Source: Vulcanimicrobiota bacterium (GTDB taxonomy: Bacteria > Vulcanimicrobiota > Vulcanimicrobiia > Vulcanimicrobiales > Vulcanimicrobiaceae). From it: a DNA stretch of 5,590 nucleotides. Numbering within the stretch: position 1 is the first letter of the stretch; every line of letters begins with the position of its first letter. Shown in pieces: positions 1 to 4,300 of the stretch. A model generated the notes under the pieces. The model was given only the letters and a program-made list of their open reading frames with translations, was not told where the DNA came from and made no database searches. Position numbers and translations under genes: made by a program. The stretch is from assembly GCA_030040695.1 (NCBI GenBank), contig JASHTE010000061.1, forward strand, positions 1-5,590, in the 5' to 3' direction.

Positions 1-1046
1 TGTGCGGTGCGGCGGACACGCGCGCCGTTGAAGGTCGCCGCCTCCAGCAGCAGCGACGAGGTGGTCTCCTGCACCTCGCTGCGCGCGCCGCCCATCACGC
101 CCGCGAGCCCGAGTGGTCCGCTCGCGTCGGCGATTACGAGCGCCGCCGGTGAGAGTGCGCGCTCGACACCGTCGAGCGTGACGAGCCGTTCGCCTTGGCG
201 CGCGTTGCGTACGACGAGCGTGGCGTCGGCCACGTGTGCGGCGTCGTAGAAATGCAGCGGCTGACCGGTTTCGAGCAACACGTAGTTCGATATGTCGACG
301 GCGTTGTTGATCGGACGGACGCCGCACAGCGCGAGGCGCACGCGCACGCGCGCCGGTCCCAAGCCGACGCGAATGTTCTCGAAACGCTGCGCAACGAACC
401 GCAGGCAATCATCGCTCTCGATCTCGACGCGTACCGGCGGCGAGGACTCGCCTTTGCCTGGATTCTCGAGCGGCGGCAATCGTAGCGGCAGGCGGTAGGA
501 GGCGGCGAGCTCGCGCGCCAGCCCGATGGCGCACATTGCATCGACCCGATTCGAGGTGATCTCGACATCGAGAACGTCGTCGGTGAGCCCGAGGAGCGCT
601 ACAACGTCTGCGCCGATCGGCAGTGACTCGTCGAGCTGCATAATGCCGTCGGCGTCGAACCACTCGGGAGGCAGCGCGAGCTCGTCGGGCGAGCAGAGCA
701 TTCCTTCCGAGGCGGTGCCGCGCATCGTGCGCCGCTCGATGGTAACCTGCGGTAGCCGTGCGCCAAGCCTTGCTACCGGCACGATCTGCCCGGCGGCAAC
801 ATTGGTGGCAGCGGTAACGATCGTGAGCTCCTCGCCGCCACCGGCGTCAACGGCGCAGAGCTGCAGCCGATCGGCATTGGGATGGCGCTCGATCGCACGA
901 ATGCGCCCGACGACAACGTTCGTAATATGCGGACGCTTCACGATGTGCGTGACAGGAAAGCCGAGCATCGCAAGCCGGTCGGCAATCTCTTGCGACGTGG
1001 CGGGCACGTCAACGTACTCGCGCAGCCAAGATATCGGGATGAGCAT
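1..1046 (-). CDS. pheT: Phenylalanyl-tRNA synthetase beta subunit, N-terminal 348 codons (cut by left edge)
   Basis: Beta subunit of the alpha2beta2 cytoplasmic enzyme that charges tRNA-Phe; in this family the beta chain binds tRNA and edits mischarged Tyr. Only 348 residues of a protein usually near 800 are inside the window. The frame opens with MLIPISWLREYVD, the family's typical N-terminus. Residues about 40-150 form the OB-fold tRNA-binding domain (VVVGRI, HPNADRL, TNVAAGQ, TMRGTASEGMLCSPDEL). Residues about 160-170 (DVEITSNRVDAM) lead into the B3/B4 editing domain, with GVRPINNAVDISNYVLLETG (242-261), QPLHFYD and AGVMGG (315-320). The ATG at 1046 has an AGGGG ribosome binding site (1055-1059) at 8 nt spacing, which overlaps the pheS stop codon, so the pair is probably translationally coupled. 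The gap to pheS is 11 bp. The central catalytic-like and C-terminal anticodon-binding domains lie outside the window. Identification is very secure. Confidence 0.97.
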   Translation of the reverse strand, partial: MLIPISWLREYVDVPATSQEIADRLAMLGFPVTHIVKRPHITNVVVGRIRAIERHPNADRLQLCAVDAGGGEELTIVTAATNVAAGQIVPVARLGARLPQVTIERRTMRGTASEGMLCSPDELALPPEWFDADGIMQLDESLPIGADVVALLGLTDDVLDVEITSNRVDAMCAIGLARELAASYRLPLRLPPLENPGKGESSPPVRVEIESDDCLRFVAQRFENIRVGLGPARVRVRLALCGVRPINNAVDISNYVLLETGQPLHFYDAAHVADATLVVRNARQGERLVTLDGVERALSPAALVIADASGPLGLAGVMGGARSEVQETTSSLLLEAATFNGARVRRTA

Positions 1047-1057
1047 TAAGATATCCC

Positions 1058-2092
1058 CTATGCGAGCTGTTCGAGAAAGTCGGGGTCGCTGTCGATGAAG
1101 CGGCGGATGTCGTCGACGTCGTAACGAGCGAGCGCGATGCGCTCGGCGCCGAAGCCGAAAGCCCAGCCGGAGAGGCGCTGGGGATCGTAGCCAACCTCTC
1201 GCAAGACATTCGCGTGCACCATGCCCGCGCCGCCGAGCTCGATCCATCCCGAACCACCGCACATGCTGCATGCCGTGGCGCTCCCGCCGCACTTCGGGCA
1301 TGTGGTATCCACTTCGGCGCTCGGTTCGGTGAACGGGAAAAACGATGGCCGAAAGCGCACGCTCTGGTGGGCGCCCAGAAGCACGCGACAGAGCCCGGCG
1401 AGCATGCCTTTCAAGTGACCGAAGTGCACGCCTTCGGCGACGAGGAGCCCCTCGAGCTGATGAAATTGAAAGTGATGGCGCGCGTCCACCGCGTCGCGGC
1501 GATAACACTTGCCCGGCGCGATGATCGCGATCGGCGGACGATGGTTTTGCATCGTGCGAATCTGCATCGGCGAGGTATGCGGGCGCAAGAGCAGCGTTTC
1601 ATCGATCCAGAACGAATCGAAGCCCTCGCGCGCAGGATGCTCCGGTGGAATATTCAGTGCGTCGAAGTTGTAGTAGTCCGGTTCGACTTCCGGGCCTAGC
1701 ACCACGGCGAAACCACGCCGTTCGAAGTACGTGCAAGCGTCTTCGATGACGTGTCGGATCGGATGGGTCGAGCCGAGGCGCGCCTCGGGCGCGGGAAAGG
1801 TGACATCGACGCGCCGCGAGAGCGCTTCCTCGACTGCGTGCGAGGCAACTTTGACCCGGCGCCGTTCGAGCAGCTCTTCCATCGCTGCGACTGCGTCGTT
1901 GATCTCCTTGCCGGCCGTAGGGCGCTCATCCGACGGCAGGCGCCCGATGCTTCGCCGGATCGCCGCCAGGTCGCCACTCCGCCCGAGGTACTGGGCGCGG
2001 GCCGCTTCGAGGGAGCGCTCGTCGCTCGCCACCTCGAGCGCGCGCTCAAAACGTGCGTGAAGGTCGGTGAGCCTCTCGTTCAGCTCAGACAT
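1058..2092 (-). CDS. pheS: Phenylalanyl-tRNA synthetase alpha subunit
   Basis: Catalytic subunit of phenylalanyl-tRNA synthetase (class II): activates Phe with ATP and transfers it to tRNA-Phe together with PheT. It has 344 residues from this start, the usual length. Residues 1-85 are a charged helical arm, expected to be the tRNA-binding coiled coil. The catalytic core shows HTSPMQIRTM (172-181), the motif 2 region IIAPGKCYRRD and FHQLEG, FRPSFFPFTEPSAEVD (247-262), and motif 3 GFGAERIALARYDVDDIR (313-330). A four-Cys cluster (CxxC 265/268, CxxC 275/278) matches the Zn-like cluster seen in many PheS. GMVHANVL has Ala where Pro is usual. I chose ATG at 2092 because it gives the family-like start MSELNERL and lies just after the terminator T-tract. 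An in-frame ATG at 2116 would add eight residues (MPGFSFAA) encoded by the terminator hairpin itself. No strong ribosome binding site precedes either codon. First gene after the attenuator, co-transcribed with pheT. Confidence 0.97.
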   Translation of the reverse strand: MSELNERLTDLHARFERALEVASDERSLEAARAQYLGRSGDLAAIRRSIGRLPSDERPTAGKEINDAVAAMEELLERRRVKVASHAVEEALSRRVDVTFPAPEARLGSTHPIRHVIEDACTYFERRGFAVVLGPEVEPDYYNFDALNIPPEHPAREGFDSFWIDETLLLRPHTSPMQIRTMQNHRPPIAIIAPGKCYRRDAVDARHHFQFHQLEGLLVAEGVHFGHLKGMLAGLCRVLLGAHQSVRFRPSFFPFTEPSAEVDTTCPKCGGSATACSMCGGSGWIELGGAGMVHANVLREVGYDPQRLSGWAFGFGAERIALARYDVDDIRRFIDSDPDFLEQLA

Positions 2093-2098
2093 CGCCGC

Positions 2099-2130
2099 AA
2101 AAGAAAAGCCCGGCATCTTTCATGCCGGGC
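2099..2130 (-). terminator. Intrinsic terminator in the pheS leader (attenuator)
   Basis: Read on the minus strand, the 9-base arm GCCCGGCAT (2130-2122) pairs perfectly with ATGCCGGGC (2116-2108) around a GAAAG loop and is followed at once by TTTTCTTTT (2107-2099). This is a textbook Rho-independent terminator. It stands between a promoter and the pheS start codon (2092), so unless relieved it would stop transcription before pheS. That position fits an attenuator better than a terminator of the methyltransferase gene, whose stop codon is about 250 bp upstream. The competing antiterminator is not certain by eye; GGCGC (2184-2180), near the end of the leader ORF, could pair with GCGCC (2132-2128) and so break the lower part of the terminator stem. 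Confidence 0.9.
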
Positions 2131-2139
2131 GCTTATTGG

Positions 2140-2158
2140 AAAGGTCCTTGAGACCTCT
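2140..2158 (-). promoter_or_regulatory. Small hairpin between leader ORF and terminator
   Basis: On the minus strand AGAGGTC (2158-2152) pairs with GACCTTT (2146-2140), including one G-U, around a TCAAG loop. It lies after the leader peptide stop (2166) and before the terminator, where a pause or anti-antiterminator stem would be expected in an attenuator. The pairing is seen directly; the role is inferred. Confidence 0.4.
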
Positions 2159-2165
2159 TGTCGTT

Positions 2166-2267
2166 TCAGCCTGGGCTCGGCGCCGAATGTGTTCTCCGAT
2201 AGGCCAAATACGCGTTGATCGAACCTGTTTGCGCGAAGAGCCTCCAGAAGAAATCGCACGTTGCCAT
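2166..2267 (-). CDS. Phe-containing leader peptide of the pheST operon (33 aa)
   Basis: A short ORF of 33 codons runs from ATG at 2267 to TGA at 2168-2166, upstream of pheS and on the same strand. It begins MATCDFFWRLFAQTG: Phe codons (all TTC) at positions 6, 7 and 11, i.e. three in the first eleven residues, with Trp and Leu between. A good Shine-Dalgarno AAGGAG (2285-2280) precedes it, though the 12-nt spacing is long. It is followed by the terminator hairpin at 2130-2099. In E. coli pheST is controlled by the Phe-rich pheM leader peptide. By analogy, a ribosome waiting for Phe-tRNA at codons 6-11 (2252-2235) would change the fold of the downstream RNA and prevent termination. The rest of the peptide (two Tyr, ending in HSAPSPG) resembles nothing known to me and is probably not functional as a protein. 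The ORF is too short for length-based gene callers. Phe density is lower than in pheM, so the role is likely but not proven. Confidence 0.65.
   Translation of the reverse strand: MATCDFFWRLFAQTGSINAYLAYRRTHSAPSPG
2169..2204 (-). promoter_or_regulatory. Candidate leader RNA stem overlapping the end of the leader ORF
   Basis: On the minus strand GCCT (2204-2201) can pair with AGGC (2172-2169), and inside it CGG (2198-2196) with CCG (2180-2178), giving an interrupted helix within the last third of the leader ORF. A ribosome translating to the stop codon would melt it, while one stalled at the Phe codons 30-50 nt upstream would leave it free to form. That is the behaviour expected of a regulatory stem in an attenuator. 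The helix is short and the assignment is inference. Confidence 0.3.
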
Positions 2268-2279
2268 GGGGCGTCTGGT

Positions 2280-2285
2280 CTCCTT
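2280..2285 (-). promoter_or_regulatory. Ribosome binding site of the leader peptide
   Basis: AAGGAG on the minus strand, complementary to the 16S rRNA tail, 12 nt before the leader ATG at 2267. It is a stronger match than anything in front of pheS itself, which supports the view that the leader ORF is translated. The spacing is longer than the usual 5-9 nt. Confidence 0.55.
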
Positions 2286-2326
2286 CTCTGCACCGTTACA
2301 TCCGGTACGGCGGCCGGAATGGACCG

Positions 2327-2335
2327 AGTATAGCA
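2327..2335 (-). promoter_or_regulatory. Extended -10 promoter for the pheS leader
   Basis: TGCTATACT on the minus strand: a TATACT -10 hexamer (5 of 6 to TATAAT) with the TGn extension one base upstream. No good -35 stands at 16-18 bp, which is tolerated in extended -10 promoters; TTGTCA (2365-2360) lies 27 bp away, too far. Start of transcription is expected near 2320, giving a leader RNA of about 220 nt if terminated at the attenuator. The promoter lies just after the methyltransferase stop codon, so pheST can be transcribed independently of the genes upstream. Confidence 0.6.
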
Positions 2336-2337
2336 CG

Positions 2338-2352
2338 CGGCCTATGAGGCCG
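2338..2352. repeat. Perfect inverted repeat just upstream of the pheS -10 element
   Basis: CGGCCT and AGGCCG flank a 3-base centre (CAT on the minus strand), a 6-bp perfect dyad. There is no T-tract after it, so it is a poor terminator for the methyltransferase gene 30 bp upstream. It covers the -35 to spacer region of the pheS leader promoter and could equally be a protein binding site or a chance GC-rich dyad. Confidence 0.4.
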
Positions 2353-2361
2353 GTAGTCTTG

Positions 2362-2379
2362 ACAATCGCGCAACAATCG
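2362..2379. repeat. Direct repeat ACAATCG x2 with 11-bp period upstream of pheS promoter
   Basis: ACAATCG occurs at 2362-2368 and again at 2373-2379 (CGATTGT on the minus strand). The 11-bp period is one turn of the helix, so both copies face the same side of the DNA. They lie directly upstream of the expected -35 position of the pheS leader promoter. The repeat is seen; a regulator binding it is only a possibility. Confidence 0.35.
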
Positions 2380-2381
2380 AC

Positions 2382-3158
2382 CTATTCGGAGCGGCTCAAG
2401 CTCGCTTGGTAGAGCGCGATTGACCCTGCTACGGACGCGTTCAGCGAGTCGGCCGAGCCGGGCGCCGGGATGCTAACGAGCCGGTCGCAGATGCTCTCCC
2501 AGGGGCCGAGCCCATGGCGCTCCTGGCCGACGACGAGAAGGGGGGCAGTGTCGGAAAGGCTCGCGATCGAGTCCGGCGCGCCTGAGTCGAGGCCGTAGAT
2601 CCGCCGCCCTTGGGCATTTGCCTTCGTCTCGACCTCGCCGGCGCTCGCGACCGCAACGGGGAGGCGGAAGAGCGAGCCCATCGCGCCTCGGACCACCTTT
2701 GGATGGTACGGATCGACCCCACCAGACCCGAAGATGACGCCGGCCGCGCCGAACGCCTCCGCCGAGCGAACGAGCGTGCCGGCGTTCCCTGGGTCATTGA
2801 GGTCGGCCAGAACGAGCACCGGCCTCGGATCGACCAAGAGCGCCGGGAGTGGGGCGAGGCGCCGGCGGGCAATGGCGATGATGCCCGTCGGGCTCTCTAC
2901 GTCGGAGAGCTGGCGGGACGCGCGCTCGGCGATGAGGTACGTCGGCGTCTTCCTTTCGAGCGTGCGAAGAAGCGGGTAACGTTCGTAGGCTGCGGCGGTC
3001 GTGTAGAGCTCGTCTATCTCGAGGCCGCTGCGGTGCGCCTCCTCGAGCAGGGTCGGCCCCTCGAAGAGAAAGCGGTCGCTCTTGCGACGGCTTTTTGGTG
3101 TGAGGAGCGCGCGCACGGCGCGCAGACGGGGGGAGTTACTCCCGAGGCGCGTGGGCAT
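2382..3158 (-). CDS. SpoU/TrmH-family RNA 2'-O-ribose methyltransferase
   Basis: Transfers a methyl group from SAM to the 2'-hydroxyl of a nucleotide in rRNA or tRNA; the exact target cannot be told from sequence. The 258 residues have the family's two parts: an N-terminal substrate-binding domain (about 1-100, with the typical KSRRKSDRFLFEGPTLLEEA) and a C-terminal SPOUT knot domain. The SPOUT motifs are all present: motif 1 NDPGNAGTLVRSAEAFGA (121-138, with catalytic-type Asn125 and Arg131), DPYHPKVVRGAMGSLFRLPV (149-168), motif 2 GQERHGLG (211-218), and motif 3 IPAPGSADSLNASVAGSIAL (230-249). Its ATG follows the TAG of the upstream membrane-protein gene with no gap, and no clear ribosome binding site is seen, so it is probably translated by coupling. 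The position just upstream of pheS matches ysgA in Bacillus and equivalent genes in Actinobacteria. Likely a housekeeping rRNA-modifying enzyme. Confidence 0.93.
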   Translation of the reverse strand: MPTRLGSNSPRLRAVRALLTPKSRRKSDRFLFEGPTLLEEAHRSGLEIDELYTTAAAYERYPLLRTLERKTPTYLIAERASRQLSDVESPTGIIAIARRRLAPLPALLVDPRPVLVLADLNDPGNAGTLVRSAEAFGAAGVIFGSGGVDPYHPKVVRGAMGSLFRLPVAVASAGEVETKANAQGRRIYGLDSGAPDSIASLSDTAPLLVVGQERHGLGPWESICDRLVSIPAPGSADSLNASVAGSIALYQASLSRSE

Positions 3159-3365
3159 CTAGCGTGCGCGGCGCGCCCGCGAGGCGCGCGTCGCGATGAA
3201 GATCGCGGCCGCGGCAACTCCGGCGAGCAGATCGGCGACCGTGCTGTTGAAGTGACGCGGAAACAGCGCGTCGACGAGGATGTTCACGACGTAAACCGCG
3301 ATCACGAGCACGACGAGAAAGTACGCGAGCCAGCCAAGCTCAGCGAGGATTGAGTGCTGCCGCAC
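3159..3365 (-). CDS. Small two-helix membrane protein, function unknown
   Basis: I do not recognise the family. From GTG at 3365 the product has 68 residues: a short N-terminus, a strongly hydrophobic helix (LAYFLVVLVIAVYVVNILV), a polar turn (DALFPRHFNSTVAD), a second weaker helix (LLAGVAAAAIFIATRA) and a basic tail (SRARRAR). The likely topology is a hairpin with the basic tail in the cytoplasm. A GTG at 3413 in the same frame would add 16 polar residues and would overlap the divergent NUDIX gene head-to-head by 34 bp. Neither start has a convincing ribosome binding site. Its stop codon TAG is followed immediately by the methyltransferase ATG, the best evidence that it is a real gene and the first of that operon. 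No lipobox or catalytic motif is visible. Start position uncertain; existence likely. Confidence 0.7.
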   Translation of the reverse strand: MRQHSILAELGWLAYFLVVLVIAVYVVNILVDALFPRHFNSTVADLLAGVAAAAIFIATRASRARRAR

Positions 3366-3370
3366 CGCAT

Positions 3371-3374
3371 GAGG
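3371..3374 (+). promoter_or_regulatory. Ribosome binding site deciding the NUDIX start
   Basis: GAGG, 5 nt before the ATG at 3380 and 8 nt before a second ATG at 3383. It favours one of these two adjacent codons over the TTG at 3350, which would add ten residues not typical of the family. Confidence 0.6.
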
Positions 3375-3379
3375 ATACC

Positions 3380-3928
3380 ATGATGGAGGAGCTTGCGCAC
3401 ACGATCGACTCACGGGTGGTCTTCGAAGGCCCGGTTTTCCGCGTACGCGTCGATGAGCTGCGATACGCAGACGGAAGCACGCATCGCAGCGACGTCGTCG
3501 AGCACGCCGCGACGTTCGGCATCATCGCGCTCAGCGCCCCGGGTGAGATCGTGCTCGTGCGACAGTACCGTCACCCTGCCGGCAGGATGCTGTGGGAGAT
3601 CCCGGCGGGAACCGCCGACGGCCGCGAGGAGCCTATCGCCGGCGCGGCGCGCGAGCTCGCCGAGGAGACCGGTTTTCGTGCAGGTCGCCTACGGCCGCTC
3701 TGCACGGTGTATATGACGCCAGGCTTTTGCGACGAGCTCATGCATTTTTTCGTCGCGCAGGATCTGCGCTCGGGGGCGCAGTCGCTCGATGAGGACGAAC
3801 GTATCGAGGTAGGGCGCTTTACCCTCGAGCAGGCGCGACGCCTCGTTGCAGCGGGCGAGATTGCAGATGTAAAGACTTTGCTAGCTTTGCAGTGGCTGGC
3901 CTCGGGTGGGGGTGAACTGCTGCGCTGA
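3380..3928 (+). CDS. NUDIX hydrolase, ADP-ribose pyrophosphatase type
   Basis: Hydrolyses a nucleoside diphosphate linked to another group, most likely ADP-ribose to AMP and ribose 5-phosphate, in the cytoplasm. The protein has 182 residues, normal for the family. The Nudix box is perfect: Gly77, Glu83, then RELAEETGF (91-99), holding the metal-binding Glu residues Glu92, Glu95 and Glu96. Pro114, in YMTPGFCDELMHFFVAQDL (111-129), stands 15 residues after the box, the position that marks ADP-ribose pyrophosphatases. The N-terminal half has the usual strand pattern (VVFEGPVFRVRVDEL, EIVLVRQYRHPAGRMLWEIP). GAGG precedes the ATG at 3380; a second ATG follows at 3383. The gene is transcribed away from the membrane-protein gene with only 14 bp between the preferred start codons, so its promoter must lie inside its neighbour. 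The NUDIX assignment is secure; the ADP-ribose substrate is likely but could be another NDP-sugar. Confidence 0.93.
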   Translation: MMEELAHTIDSRVVFEGPVFRVRVDELRYADGSTHRSDVVEHAATFGIIALSAPGEIVLVRQYRHPAGRMLWEIPAGTADGREEPIAGAARELAEETGFRAGRLRPLCTVYMTPGFCDELMHFFVAQDLRSGAQSLDEDERIEVGRFTLEQARRLVAAGEIADVKTLLALQWLASGGGELLR

Positions 3929-3946
3929 ACGCGTCGATAGAGAGGA

Positions 3947-3972
3947 TTGACCCCACTCGATAGGGGGTGCAA
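3947..3972 (+). promoter_or_regulatory. Hairpin between the NUDIX gene and the 96-aa gene
   Basis: TTGACCCC (3947-3954) can pair with GGGGTGCAA (3964-3972), with one bulged G, around a nine-base loop. No T-tract follows, so it is not a convincing intrinsic terminator; it ends two bases before the ribosome binding site of the next gene. TCGATAG also occurs twice here (3934-3940 and 3957-3963). The structure could influence translation of the downstream gene, but nothing more can be said. Confidence 0.3.
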
Positions 3973-3989
3973 CCGGAGGAAAGTGAATC

Positions 3990-4280
3990 GTGGAAATCCC
4001 GGGTGACATTGACGCAGTTCTCAAACGCATATTGAGCACTTCGCGTCCGGCTCTGCCGGTCGCGAAGGACGAGCGCTCGGTGCTTGCAGCCGAAGACGAA
4101 GCCTATCTCGGTTCGCTTGTGAACGCGATTCGCACGGGACGCCGCGCAGTACTCATCGTCGAAGATGCCGACGAGCGCCTCCGCTACATGTTTAGCAACG
4201 CCTCGCCCCCCGAGGCCGTCGCAATGCTCGGCAAGGTGACGGAAGCCACCGGCCGGCGTATCGCGGAAAACGACATTTAG
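3990..4280 (+). CDS. Hypothetical protein, 96 aa
   Basis: I do not recognise this protein. It starts at GTG 3990 behind GGAGG (3975-3979, 10 nt spacing), and ends at TAG 4278-4280. It is soluble, with no signal peptide or membrane segment. The first half is mixed (IDAVLKRILSTSRPALPVAK), then comes an acidic stretch (EDEAYLGSLVNAIRTGRRA), a short beta-like segment AVLIVEDADERLRYMFSNAS and a helix SPPEAVAMLGKVTEATGRRI. The pattern strand-turn-helix suggests a small alpha/beta domain. It lies 61 bp after the NUDIX gene on the same strand and may be co-transcribed with it; no separate promoter is evident. It converges on the serine-hydrolase-like gene with 8 bp between the two stop codons. The strong ribosome binding site and tight spacing argue for a real gene. 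Confidence 0.75.
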   Translation: MEIPGDIDAVLKRILSTSRPALPVAKDERSVLAAEDEAYLGSLVNAIRTGRRAVLIVEDADERLRYMFSNASPPEAVAMLGKVTEATGRRIAENDI

Positions 4281-4300
4281 CGTCCGTCTTAGGGACTAAA
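4276..4300. terminator. Possible weak bidirectional hairpin at the convergent gene ends
   Basis: TTTA (4276-4279) pairs with TAAA (4297-4300) and GTCC (4282-4285) with GGAC (4293-4296) around a seven-base loop, with a two-base bulge (GC) on one side. It spans both stop codons of the convergent genes. The flanks hold no real T-tract on either strand, so termination here would be weak or Rho-assisted. Confidence 0.25.

Noticed and set aside
134..568. Minus-strand 144-codon frame inside pheT
   Set aside because: Runs in a different frame from pheT and is Arg/Ser-rich low complexity; the pheT frame carries all the conserved motifs.
1214..1699. Plus-strand open frame of 161 codons opposite pheS
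   Set aside because: The pheS frame is unambiguous there; this frame shows no domain and is antisense shadow.
2093..2340. T-box riboswitch controlling pheS
   Set aside because: The gene order suggested it, but the conserved T-box sequence (AGGGTGGNACCGCG) and its antiterminator bulge are absent; the translated-looking leader ORF explains the terminator better.
2610..3353. Long plus-strand open frame of 247 codons
   Set aside because: It lies antisense to the methyltransferase and membrane-protein genes, is very rich in Arg, Glu and Ala and has no family motifs; it is a by-product of GC-rich codon usage.
3947..3972. Intrinsic terminator of the NUDIX gene
   Set aside because: A hairpin exists but no T-tract follows; it runs straight into the next gene's ribosome binding site.
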